NCBI GenBank assembly: GCA_963678705.1
Contig: OY783219.1
Coordinates: 5,890,001 to 5,954,000, forward strand
DNA from: Panorpa germanica
Lineage: Eukaryota > Arthropoda > Insecta > Mecoptera > Panorpidae
Direction of reading: 5' to 3'
DNA length: 64,000 nucleotides
The notes beneath the pieces were generated by a model, which saw nothing but the letters and a program-made list of their open reading frames with translations, made no database searches and was not told where the DNA came from. Shown piece after piece: positions 34,346-47,821 of the stretch. The first letter of the stretch is position 1. Every line of letters starts with the position of its first letter. A program made the position numbers and the translations under genes.

Positions 34346-35283
34346 GCGAATATATTAGAATCTTTGATTTGAAACTACAACGTTCTTATCTAACACAAAT
34401 ACAACGTCTTCAAAATTAATGCCATGTGAATAATCTAACTGTCTTCACACTTCAACACCCTCTCCCTTCCTCTCCTTCTATTCTCTATTGCAATCTTTAT
34501 TTCCATCATATTTTTCATACATTTTTTTTTATATATTGCAAGCAGTAACTTTAACATTACATTTTTTTTAAGTATAATAATTTTTCTACCGTAAAAAAAA
34601 ATTACACAATTCCCTATCACCTTCATCATCATCACCATCGAAGCAAAACAACCCTCGTCCTTCTTTACTCTTCTTCACCCTTCACTCATTTCCACCCTTT
34701 TATATTTCCGCCCCACAGTTTTCCCTTTGTTGATATGTCTATATATTGAGATAGCGGAAATGAGAATCACTCAGAGGGGTCTTAACAGGGATGTTCTTGT
34801 ATAAAGTAAGGGTATGTAAGAAAAATAAAGGCCTGCCTCTTACCCCCGCACCCTTACTCTAACTCTACGTTGTACACCATAGCCGAATCAAGAAGGGGTG
34901 GATTCCAAAGGGACAGATGAGGGGTTCCGTCTGATTTTATAATGGATTCAGAGGTACAATTTTCTTTTTATATTTATTTGTGTTTGTATATGATATATCC
35001 TATGTTTGTACATTCGAAACGAGAGCTCAATGGATTTTTAGCTGATCGACATTTCTTGTGTGTGCGTTGGAATAATACATGCGAATTAACTAGACTTCAC
35101 ATGCGAGTCAGGTCACACATACGATTATGTTGGGTTGGTCACTGGTTCGGCCAACATGCTGGTCGTTTATAGGTCTAAACGTTCTACTCTTTAAGTGGTG
35201 TGAAACGTATCTTAAGTTTTTCTTATGATAATAGTAGTTGACGGTAAATTGAATAAGAATACTGCAACAAGTACACAAAAAGA
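34346..35283. other. No gene; further pyrimidine-rich sequence to about 34,730
   Basis: May continue LINE-B debris to about 34,500. The frame at 34,942-35,172 has no recognisable domain. Confidence 0.4.
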
Positions 35284-35360
35284 CCCAGTAAACATTTTGG
35301 AGTCACTTTGCCATCATATTGAAGATGCGAGATATTTGTTTGTCATGAAAAAGTTCAGTT
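35284..35360. repeat. Family D dispersed repeat, copy 3 (truncated)
   Basis: Shares 'cagtaaacattt' and 'actttgccatcatattgaag' with copies 1 and 2, then diverges after 'aaagttcagttt'. Confidence 0.65.
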
Positions 35361-35920
35361 TGTCTTACCATAATAACACGTTTTAAACATTATCGCATAC
35401 AGATAAACAAACACTTGTCTTAAAGTACGTACTAAGCCTAAAAAATCATGAATTATTATAATTCCCCTGTTTTCACTTAGAGCACCAAATTACTTAACTG
35501 CCGAATGAACTAAGTGTGTTGAACTCGACTCATAAATGCTAAGAATTAATGGAATTTTCCAACAATGCGCCAAACTTAAACACTGCTGTTATATATAGCA
35601 TGATAAATCATTCTAAAACATTTACACATATTTTCTTGAACTTATAGTAGTAGGGTTAAAATGCATGTAAAAATAATATAACGATAAAAAAAAATCTCGT
35701 AACGATAAAAAAAATGTCGTCACATAATAGATATAATGTATTAAACCGCTATATCTAGAGAAGGTCAATAATGATTATTTCCAGTGACATATGAACCTAA
35801 CCTATAATTAATTGGAATACGGTTTGGGTAAAATTTCCTAGAAATGTTGTATTGATTGTAACAGGAATATCATATTAATTAATAAAATATTGTACATTTG
35901 AAATGTAATATATAAATAAC
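35361..35920. other. No feature recognised
   Basis: A short direct repeat 'tcgtaacgataaaaaaaa' occurs twice near 35,685-35,715. Nothing else. Confidence 0.45.
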
Positions 35921-36264
35921 TAGCTGTCCCGGCAACGCGTTGCTGTGACTAACGTTTTTGTCATATTACATTACATAGCGCCATCTATTGAATATTTAGT
36001 CAATCTAGTCAACAGAATATTTACTCAATCTAGTCAACAGATGTCGCCATCATCGTCGCCAGATGTCATATGTCATATACAGATAATTAATAGACAAATA
36101 ATTTGCAATAAGATAATATTGCAATCATAAATTCAGATGTAAGCTATCCTATCTTTCAAGTTGGATCAAACTGAACCCGGTGTACAAATTTGATTAAAAT
36201 CGGTTAAGTAGTTTAGGAGTGCATCGCGGACATACAACGTGACACGTAATTTATATATATTAAG
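35921..36264 (+). mobile_element. Family N element, copy 2
   Basis: Same ends as copy 1. It carries a local tandem duplication of 'caatctagtcaacag' near 36,001-36,041 and lacks part of the 'cggacaaacac' repeat near the 3' end. Confidence 0.75.
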
Positions 36265-36405
36265 ATTAAGTGCAAACGACCGCACACATTATTTTAGTGG
36301 TGTTTTTTGACTAAACCGATTACAAAAATAAATTCTGTTTAATTTTTTAATTACTTTTTAGATCTAGAAGATCGTTAAATGAGAACTATATATATTTAAA
36401 TTAAA

Positions 36406-36409
<4 letters not shown>

Positions 36410-36463
<54 letters not shown>
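36410..36463. repeat. (AT)n microsatellite
   Basis: About 27 AT units. Confidence 0.95.
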
Positions 36464-36466
<3 letters not shown>

Positions 36467-36798
36467 CTATTAGGCAAACAAATTTGAAAATTGTGTTAGA
36501 GAGGAAAAGGTTTGGGATTTGTTATTTAAAAATTATAATTAAAGCAGAGCACAATGACTCTGACAATGATATCCATTTTCAACTTGTTATTATACAACGC
36601 TGCATAATTATGATCGTAAATTATTTTGATGCAAATTTGTATGCATTGTTTTATAATTTTGGTACAAAAGCTTTAAATTACTAATGGGAATTTTTAATTT
36701 GTTATTATGCATGCGTTTGTATATATTATAGTTTGTCTCATAAAAGTCGTGAGTGATAGAAATTAGAAACTACTACTAAAGAGGACTGCTGTGTTTTC
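36464..36798. other. No feature recognised
   Basis: The 66-codon frame at 36,484-36,684 has no recognisable domain. Confidence 0.45.
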
Positions 36799-37365
36799 GG
36801 TCAAAACGATAAAAAAAAACATATTTTCGATAATGTTTTTCGACGACACAGTTAAAATTGAATTTTTTCTATAATCACTACATGATAAAATAACACTTAA
36901 AGAATACTTTGTGCAATTTTTATAGTCCGCTGACGTCACAAAAAAAGTTACATAGCGGTGCTCCTCATAACTTATCACTGGATTTTCAAAAATCGAGAAA
37001 CCAAAATGATTTCATTAGTTGATAAGTTTCTGCAGGTAACGCTGTCGATTTTTTTTATTTATGTTGATTTTTCAATTTATTACAGCAATTAGAAGTGAAA
37101 ATACCGATTTTTCATCAAACTTTGTTGTTTTAAAATACCTTAAATTTTTTCAAAAAAAAAGTCTACTGCGTTACTTCGGCGTTTATGTAAAGAAAGAGTG
37201 TGCAAAAGTTTAAAAGGATCGGTGCAGTACATTTTACGTTAAAGAGCTCTGAAAAAGCTATGTGTGAGAAAAACGCGTTTAAACCGATAGTTTTACTCTA
37301 ATCATTTTCAAATTTGCATACAATAAACTTAATATGTTGTACATTGATATAAATAAATTTAAAAA
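36799..37365 (+). repeat. Family A repeat, copy 3
   Basis: Starts at the reproducible terminus 'ggtcaaaacgat'. The central hairpin (37,034-37,175) has decayed. Parts of both arms are deleted relative to the 43.6-kb copy. Confidence 0.8.
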
Positions 37366-38318
37366 AAATTTAAACCTTGATTCCTGCCTTAGTCATCAAT
37401 ACTTTAGAGACAAAGTACACTCATGTACGCTGGTGCTAATTATCATTTTAATTCGATCACACAATTATTAGGGTGTGCTGTGGCAATTAGCATATAATCT
37501 ATTTGTTATGTTTTCAAAACTCTTTTGCACTTTGTTCTGAAATTATTATATTCTGTTTATGTTTTGAACATGGAATAGTACTTGTTCAGACTAAATGAAC
37601 TATATTCAACCATTTAGATGATTCTGTAGGAAAAAAGAAAAATACATTCGCCGGGAAAATATATTGTACGCTTGAAAATTAACTTTAAATAATTGCTTTG
37701 AAATCTTGAGGAATTTAGTTCACATATTTAGACATATGTGCTCAAAATGTAATGGAAATTTTGCAAAAAAAATTTTGTTTATAAGATTACAAGTAGAGAT
37801 TTTGGAAATTTGGTATTCTCTCCCAAAAATTTCTACTCATCGGTCCACAGAATACTTTTAAGAAACCACGAATTTTCAATATCGTTATTCAACAACTGAT
37901 TTCTTCGTACGGATCTTTCTTCTAAACCTTGAACTCCAGATACTTTCTTCTAACATTGTTTTCCACACAATAATCAAGTACTGTGGTTTTAAAGCGTCGT
38001 TAAAATTCAAAAAATTATCTAGTTCTAGTTCTAAATCTAATTCTGAGAGATGGTAAAATATCAGCTTAAAAGACACCTTAAAAGAAACGTCAACAACCGA
38101 GCACGATTGAGGCTATTTTATTTATTTTTCTAAATGCCATAAACTGCGCAGTGTTTTTTTAAATTTAAAAGTTTTTGCGACTTCAACAGCGTCTAGTATT
38201 TTTTTTAAATAACACAGATGATTGGAACTTGGTTTATTAGTTTAGGCACACATCTGGCAAGCGCCAAAAAATAAAATAATTGGCATACCAACTTAATTTA
38301 AGGCACTGCTTGCATTTT
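37366..38318. other. No feature recognised
   Basis: AT-rich. No repeat partner found, and no frame of note. Confidence 0.45.
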
Positions 38319-38648
38319 TTTTTTATTATACCTATTATATTATATTTACATTTTTTCTAGTTAATTTAATAATGGTAATATTTTTGAAGTCGAGTATTAA
38401 CCATTGTTGATACTCTTTTTTTGTCGGTCATCATACTAGCTCAAATGGCTTAGTTCTCTTTAATCTTCTTGTCAGTCCATCCGTGTGCAGCAGATGTTGA
38501 CATGGTGTTGGAGACGTTGCTTGTGCTTTCTGCTATTTTCATAATTTCTTCAGCTACTGTAGTTACTTTGAGATCCCTATGTATATCGCTATTGCGGACA
38601 TACCATGGTGCATTCACTATGTTCCTCAGAACTTTAACTGTTGGAATT
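38319..38648 (-). pseudogene. Jockey-type LINE 3' end, minus strand
   Basis: The minus strand matches the 3' part of the element at 41,102-41,733: the end of ORF2 (Lys/Arg-rich '...RTKPFEL'-type C-terminus before the stop), then a 3' UTR with a small hairpin 'gagtatcaacaatggttaat'-like, then 'ggtataataaaaaa' and a run of A. The coding part is broken by substitutions and indels. Its poly(A) end (38,319) marks the insertion's 3' border. Confidence 0.8.
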
Positions 38649-40738
38649 TATAGTCAGAAATGGTGTTTTTATAAAAATAACATAAAAATAGCAATTAAAA
38701 ATAAATAAGCAGACTTCGCCTAAGACATGTATGGCTCAAAATGTTCTATATGGTAAATCCAAACACCCTGTAAAACAAAATCCATAAAAATACATCGTTG
38801 ATTAGAAAATAGTGCGTTAGAGGGAGTTAAACGTTGTGGTAATCATCCAGCATCATCTATAGCGTGTAACAAACAATCTGCAAACCAAATGAAATGAATA
38901 TATTTAAATGACAAATAAATACATATGCTCCATAAATGTAGAGAATAGTATTTATTTAACTATCCCATATTGTGTTAGTGTGTGCGAAAGGCCGCGAACG
39001 GGGGATGGTGGAGGGTAATATAAAAGGGGGAGTAGGGGTTTAAAATGAGTTTCCGCTGGAAAGCCGCAGTTGAAAGTGCGAACAGTTGTTTTGAACTCGT
39101 AACTACTAAACATTAGAGAAACAACGAACCAGCGGGGGCAGCTTGGCTCCTGGGAAATGGATACTAACCCGACGTCACACACCGTTCGTTCCCCTTCCCC
39201 TCAGCGCCCTCAATATGGGGTGAAACGGTAAACATAGAACAAGGACAAAAGCTAAATTCATTGCCGCTGGAAAAGAGATTTGTACGTCGTATTGGATCCA
39301 GTGCAGAAACTTGTGATATTTATAATTGAGTAGAGCTTTGAGCTTTCCATCTGAGCTTTTGAAATGTTAACCACCTTTTTTAATTTTTATAGAATTGAAT
39401 AATAAACATGTGAGAAAATGTTGTCACCCTCCAAAAACAAAACGTAAACTCGTAAACATTAAAATTATTCTACTATATGTATTTTAATATGTAACATTAC
39501 ATAATATTGCAAAAAAGCTCTGCGAAAGCTAGAATATGTAAATTTATGTTGAAAGATAACTCTTGTTATGTAATCTTACATTAAATTAAGCTTCAAAAAC
39601 ACTTAAATTAATATGTCAAAGATAATTATATTTTTTTACTACTGCTTATAACATAATCATTTTGAGCTTAAAGCTCTTTGAAAGCTTCAATCATTAACAT
39701 TTTTCTAGAAACACTTACTTTAAATTATCGTTTCATACAATTTTTATGATACTTTCCAGTTAAACCAATTTACCGCTATTTTTATTATCAGTAATGCCTA
39801 CTCCCACCTTATCATAATACTAAATCTACTAGAACTTGAATAAAGCTTTCAGAAAGGTATAGCAGCTTTCAATTTAAAGCATAAAACTTAAAAGCTCCAT
39901 TAAAAAAAGAGGAAATCTTCCTACACTTGTATATATTTGAATAAAATATATTTAAATATAAATTAGTAAATTTCCTGTTTTAGATTTTCCATTTTCCATT
40001 TTCCGAACCGTATGTCAATTAAATGTTGAAAAGTATTTTTCTATCTGAAAATCTTTTGATATTATTTGATTATTTAGATTATGAAAGCAATCGTGCGTGG
40101 AATAATAACGAAAATGAATGTAGGAGGGCGTTAGGGGTAGGTGAGGGGTGGGTGGTAATGTAGACAATCTAAAACATGGTTATAAAATGGTAATTTATTG
40201 TATAAACATGGAGGGGAGATTACAATTCAAGAATTTGTTTTTGTTGTTTCAGAGCATCTTTGTGTTTCTTGGTCTGATCAATATGTTTTCCTAATGTTAA
40301 TCTTTGATTTTCAACGACTTATATCAAGACTGTCTTGGATAGAATGATAATAAACCAAAAAAAAACAAATGTTACTTTACATTTATGTAATATTTTACTT
40401 AAGTAATATTTAAAACAATTTTATAGTTATTTTAAAAACCTTTAAACCTGAAAAAGGACTTTTTAAGACTTTACAATCATTAAGGTGCCCTTGGCAATTT
40501 TTATGAGTGTTACAATGCACAAAAGAATCATAAATATTCTCAAGTTGATGTTATTAAGACTTAAGGAAACCTTTTTAAATGTTATAAGATTATTTTCTTT
40601 TTATTTTGTAATAATATGTCACGTTATAATCTGTTGCAATAACTACCTATGTTAAAAATGAAAATTAACCTAGATGAGAAATAGTCGTCCAGTGACGGCG
40701 ATATCTATGAATGACAATTAAAAACGTTGTGGTAGCTT
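38649..40738. other. No gene supported; GC patch with TATA-like word and AGCTTT-rich zone
   Basis: At 38,980-39,220 GC content rises, and 'tataaaag' (39,019-39,026) precedes a 24-codon ATG frame near 39,045. This is promoter-like but unsupported. From about 39,330 to 39,905 'agctttgagctttc'-type words recur in both orientations, as in hAT subterminal repeats, but no ends could be fixed. A G-rich run lies at 40,122-40,153. Confidence 0.4.
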
Positions 40739-40935
40739 TAACACACTTTGTCTTTTTATTCTTTTAAGGTCAGACGTATGTTTATCTAGTGAAGTCACAG
40801 CTGGATAGTTTGGATGCTTGTTTAGTCGCTGCTGGTATCTTTGGCTGAATTTGTTAATTTCTTCTTTCACAGTTTTAATGCCGAAGACATGGTTGATGAA
40901 TTTGTTGCTTATGAATTACGGAATATCCATAATGG
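40739..40935 (-). pseudogene. Jockey-type LINE ORF2 extreme C-terminus, third lineage
   Basis: The minus-strand translation gives 'FGIKTVKEEINKFSQRYQQR' followed by 'LNKHPNYPAVTSLD' and a basic end. This matches the jockey C-terminal pattern 'D L.I.TV..EI..F...Y..RL..HPN'. It differs clearly from the 38.3/41.1-kb and 3.7/29.4-kb lineages. Upstream residues are frameshifted. Confidence 0.75.
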
Positions 40936-41101
40936 TTCTTATTGTTCTTGTCTCTAGTATTTCTAAAAAAATATTAGGTATCGATTTCAAAGAGGAATTC
41001 AGACCTCAAATTTACTTCTATACTTCTTCAATAATTAAATTATTTAAAATTATAAAATTGTTTTTTTTGGAGTATTTAAATTATGTAAATATCGAGTACA
41101 T

Positions 41102-41733
41102 GTGCATGTTAATTTCACCAACAAAAGGACTAATTACATTCCGGTACTAATAAATGACCAAGCTATTCCGTATGCGAATACAGCAAAGTATCTAGGAATG
41201 ACTTTAGATGCCAAATTTCGTTGGAAGGCTCACGTAAAGAAAAGGAGGGATGAACTGGGAATAAGATATAAGAAAATACATAACAAGCTAATGCTGTATA
41301 AGCAAATATTGAAACCAGTTTGGACATATGGGGCTGTACTAAGAAATGCAACATCATATGCGTTCAGACTTTCCAAAATAAAGTTCTGAGGAACATAGTG
41401 AATGCACCATGGTCTGTCCGCAATAGCGATGTACATAGGGATCTCAAAGTAACTACAGTAGCTGAAGAAATTACGAAAATTGCAAGAAAGCACGAGCAAC
41501 GTCTCCAACACCATATCAACGTGGAAGCGGACACGGATGGACTGACAAGAAGATTAAAGAGAACTAAGCCATTTGAGCTAGTATGATGACCGACAGAAAA
41601 AGAGTATTAACAATGGTTAATACTCTGACTTCAAAAATATTACCATTATTAAAATTAACTAGAAAAAATGTTATTAGATAGTTTATATAAATTAGTTATA
41701 TCAATATAATGGGTATAATAAAAATATTTGTAA
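41102..41733 (+). pseudogene. Jockey-type LINE ORF2 C-terminal half with frameshift, plus 3' UTR
   Basis: The first frame (41,102-41,340) encodes 'AIPYANTAKYLGMTLDAKFR', then 'KLMLYKQILKPVWTYG', the block following the YADD reverse transcriptase core. The second frame continues from 'WGCTKKCNI' through 'FQNKVLRNIVNAPWSVRNSD' and 'HRDLKVTTVAEEITKIARKH' to the stop at about 41,586. Comparison with the jockey pattern 'WTYG.QLWGC' indicates a small deletion at the join that removed about four codons and shifted the frame. A 3' UTR with a hairpin and the end motif 'gggtataataaaa' follows. It is non-functional and 5'-truncated. Confidence 0.9.
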
Positions 41734-43649
<1,916 letters not shown>

Positions 43650-44325
43650 GGTCAAAACGATAAAAAAAAATCATATTTTCGATAATGTTTTTTGACGACA
43701 CAGTTAATATATAATTATTTCTATTATTACAACATGATAAAATAATATTTGAAAAATACTTTGTGAAATTTTCATAAATAAATATCAAGAAATGAGGCAT
43801 TGACAGCGAATCTCCGCAGACGTCACAAAAAAAAGTAACATTGCGATGTCACTCATAACTCATCACTGGATTCTCTGAAATCGAAAATCCAAAATGATTT
43901 CATTAGTTAATAAGTTTCTGCAGGTAACGCTGACCAGTTTTTCTTTTTTTATTGATTTTTTAATTTTTTACAGCACTTAAAAGTCAAAATACAGTTTCTT
44001 CATGAAAAAAATCAAAAACTTTGTTATTTTAAAATACGTTAAAAATAAATAATTAAATAAAACTCAACAGCGTTACCTCGGCATTTATGTAAAGAAAAAA
44101 TGTGCAAAATTTCAAAAGAATCGGTCTAGTAGATTTTGAGCTAGAGAAGGCACCGACTCTGAAAAAGCTAAGTGTGAGAAACCGCATTTAAAACTTTCAA
44201 AGAAACACGAAAACAGACCAGAGAGGTGAAGATTTAAAGCTCTATATCTCCGACAGTTTTACTCCAATCGACTTCAATTTTTACACAATAAACTTAATAT
44301 GTTGTACAACAATATAAATAAGTAA
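43650..44325 (+). repeat. Family A repeat, copy 4 (near full length)
   Basis: Runs from 'ggtcaaaacgataaaaaaaa' to 'gttgtacaacaatataaata'. The central hairpin is at 43,922-44,078. This and the 59-kb copy define the family's length of about 650-680 bp. The minus-strand frame seen in other copies is broken here by a Trp-to-stop change and an extra T. Confidence 0.85.
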
Positions 44326-45824
44326 AAAAAAGAAAAAAAAAGTCGAAACCTAATTAAGAAATCATTAATTCAACTATACCTGTAATAATCTATATTACTT
44401 ACATTATGAATAATACATAATGAATTTTGTAATATTTTAAATTAAAATCTCCTTCTGAATATAATACATCTGCTGAGGGTTATTCTCTAAGTACTCCCTC
44501 TAAACACTCCCTTCCATTACCACTAACCCCCCTCCTCCCCCCACATTAAACTTTAACCTGTTTTAACATCGTTTCATTATTAAAATTTAAACCAATAAAG
44601 AAAAATTTACAAAGATATGATGAACTTTCTTTTTATTATATTTTCCTTTTTTTTTATTCTGGAAAATATATTCTATTTTAAAAGATTGTTCTTCCTTTTA
44701 TTTTTGAAATGGGTTTTAAAAAGTTTTTTTTCATAATGTTCCCATACTTTTTAAGATGAAGTTTTATTGAAATATATTGTTACCCTGGATGATTTATTAA
44801 GTTGGCCTTAGTTTAAAATAGACCAGTCAATGATTTGTGGTAGCTGGATGCCATAACATCGTAGGCAAGATTGTCCTAAGACAGTTTTATCTGCTTGGTA
44901 AACTATTTCAAAAGGGTATTGTGTCAATATTTCTTGCAAATAAAGGCATTTGACTATACATGCCATTTTCTTTCTATATTTTAATTTGTTGTTGTTGAAA
45001 TCCTTTTGGACTGCTCTGCGGGTTTATCTTCGTTTCAGATACCGAAAGGACAAAACATTGCATCTCTCGATTCAGTTTTTTGAACAGCGTATAACAGTAG
45101 TAACATTTTATACTCAAAGACACCACCATCAAAATCCTGCATCTATCTAACGGTGTTTATCATTTGTCAGTTTTGAAATAACCCAGCAGGGCAAACCCAA
45201 ATTGATTTTAAATACAGTTGCAACAAAACGGGAGATATAATAATGCAGATTAATTAAACGAGTTCTCTGACGTTGTTATTACATCGATATGCTACCAGTA
45301 GATTATTTTGAAGAAGACTTCAAGCTCGATCTTTTAAGGGCCTTCCATAAATTAGGTCACACAAATTTTCTGCAATTCTGATTGCAGATCTCATGGAAAT
45401 TTATAATTTCTTCAGGTTCATCGTTTTTTTTTTGTATTATATATTTCATTCATTATATATTTTATGCTACATGTGACGTTACAACGACGCAAACCCCCCT
45501 CTTACCCCCCCCCCACCTTCCTTCGCGTTTAACGTAATTTATGGATGGTCACTTATTTAATTTTCTAAACCGAATTGCATCATCAATTTCTATGACAAAA
45601 ACAGGTCTTTTTAGAAATAGTTGTGACTGCCATTAATGTGCAGATGCCTAAAGGTGACGAAACAAGCAAGTGCGTATTCTTCATATGCTCCTATAACACG
45701 TATCCGACTATCTTAAGACAGTTACCTCTCTAATATGCGTTCGCCTTTAGCACGGGTATTGTGAGACAAATTATTATGTTCTTTTTACAATATAATAGAC
45801 ACCGTTCTCTTTTTCACATGCCTC
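44326..45824. other. No gene; C-runs near 44,530 and 45,503
   Basis: AT-rich with two short C-rich patches. The frame at 44,950-45,150 has no recognisable domain. Confidence 0.45.
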
Positions 45825-46160
45825 CTAGTTATTATTATTATATTATATTAATTGTGTGCCTTTCGGCTTTACAATCTACATTCTTAATACATTTTATAGA
45901 ACTTCAACTTGAAATTAAACTTAAAACTATTCTAGACCTTTCTATTTCCAAAAGTACTTTTCTGCCTCTTCTTCTCTTAACCCTCTCCCTAGTCTTCCTT
46001 CATTCTCACCGTTTCCTCACCTCTTGTCTTCTTTGTCTCTTTGTCAATTCAGATTGAAATCATTTCTGCTCTGGCGTTACTTCCTTTTCACTGTCTCCGC
46101 CATCCACCTCTTCCCTTCACTGCCACCCTTTAATAACTGCACAATATATGCCTCCTAGTT
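45825..46160 (-). mobile_element. LINE-B copy, 5'-truncated
   Basis: Contains the 'gtgtgcctttcggctttaca' block, 'ttccaaaagtacttt', and a pyrimidine-rich plus strand ending in 'ccctttaataactgcacaat', which reads as the 'LLKGG' end on the minus strand. Matches 62,105-62,340 in reverse. Confidence 0.7.
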
Positions 46161-47477
46161 TGTCAAGACTTTAGTTTTTTAGTTAATATATTCAACAAAT
46201 TTCACATAAAAACTTGTGTTGTTTTTTTCTATCAACACATTTTTTCTTTCATACTAAATATCGTTTTAAAATTGTTTTAAATCTTGTCGATTCCTGTCCT
46301 GCACTTTGTGTAAACAAGAAAGGTATGAACCAAGTTCTTTGTCACTGAACGAAATTATTTAAAGTCATTTATAGAATAGATAGTTTCTTGTATACATCCT
46401 ACAGCACTGAATGTGTGAACAACATATCCTGTTTTATCGCTTCAATAAGCCGTGACTAATATTATCAAAATACAAAGAAAATCGAGAATGATTAAATATG
46501 GCTTCATAATTGGAAGTCTACCTTCATCAGCGGATTAGGGGAGAGAGGGAAGGGTTTGATAGGGTTCTCTAGGTACCTGTATAAGCTAACGACATTTCTT
46601 GACTAAGTCTACAGCGTTTTATAATTCCCTGGTGTGGTGTTATATTTTTGACTAGCAAAGAGGAAAATTGGGAAAATTTAAATCTTTTTACGTCTATGTT
46701 ATGCTACTGAGAGTGTTATAATGTCACCCTGTGGACCACCTGGTCGCGGTTTGGGTTTCGAATTTATTGGGAGAAGATGGCATGTGTTTAATAACGCGAT
46801 TAGCATTTATTGGGATTTGCTTGAATGGTGTTTTGTGTTATGACGCGCTGGAGACTTAAAATAACTCGTATTGAACGCGCCTAAGGCTATAGCGCTTTAC
46901 AAAATTGTAGTAAAAATTATAGTTTTCGAAAAAACACCTTTATTTTCAAGGTGGCGGCGACGATGTACCAAAACTAACAACAAAGTCATTTAAAAGAAAA
47001 AATATTATCAAAATCACGAACAGCGCACATCGGTTCGGAATACGACGAACCGAAAAACGACGCGAAATCGTTTGCTGTAAAACAAGAAAAAAAAAACAGT
47101 TTCACATTTCAAAATATTAATCTAACCCATCAAAAATCTTTGGAATTATTTTTACAGGGAAATAAAAATATTGACAAATTTTAATAATTACTAAATTCTT
47201 AATTAGGAGAAGTTTTAATGGATTAGACGACACTTGTTGCATAGACCCTTCACCATGAAAAGAAATTGTACTCACGGTCTGAACTCTGCATGCTGCTAAC
47301 TGCTAGTGGACATCATTGCGCCTAAATAGCCCTCTGCGCCTAAGCAGCTTCTTTTCCGCATCCCACTCACTACTCGAACGCGCATTCTGCAATAAAGAAA
47401 CCAACTATTAGGAAAAATATTATTAGTAATATTAGGCAGCAGTGTGGTTCACATATGTAAGCTATACATATGACAAC
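46161..47477. other. No gene recognised
   Basis: 'gcgcctaa' occurs three times between 46,877 and 47,345, and GC is higher at 47,225-47,390. No coding frame has family resemblance. Confidence 0.4.
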
Positions 47478-47598
47478 CTTCAATTTATAAATCAAATTAC
47501 GATAATTCGGTGGTGACTCAAGCTTAAAGAGCCGTATAAATCTACGATACAATGGTGAATTTTATCGTATTCGTTTCTATATACATTACAAAGAAAAT
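47478..47598 (-). mobile_element. Family E element, truncated reverse copy
   Basis: Reads as the reverse complement of one half of the complete copy that starts 6 bp downstream ('aaattacgataattcgg' as the end, 'ttcgtttctatatacattac' inside). The opposite half is missing. Confidence 0.65.
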
Positions 47599-47603
47599 AG
47601 TGA

Positions 47604-47821
47604 TATAGTTCAAATTACGAGAGTTCGCCGGCGACTCATACTTAAAACAAGTTGTGTGGTATAAACTGCCAATATAACTAAAAACCACTGACTCACTTAT
47701 TTTTCTATAATGTATATAGAAACGAATAAGATAAAATTCATTATCGTATTATAGATTTATACCGCTCTTATAATCTCTTTTAAGTATAAATCGCCGACGA
47801 ACTATCGTGATTTGGACTATA
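47604..47821 (+). mobile_element. Family E miniature element, complete copy (218 bp)
   Basis: Ends 'tatagttcaaattacgag' and 'cgtgatttggactata' are inverted repeats; the similarity extends inward over 'gagttcgccggcgactcat'. Same length as the 16.4-kb copy. Confidence 0.82.

Noticed and set aside
39019-39120. TATA box with a short ATG frame
   Set aside because: No initiator at the right spacing, the frame is only 24 codons, and there is no splice donor or domain. Kept only as a remark in the gap entry.
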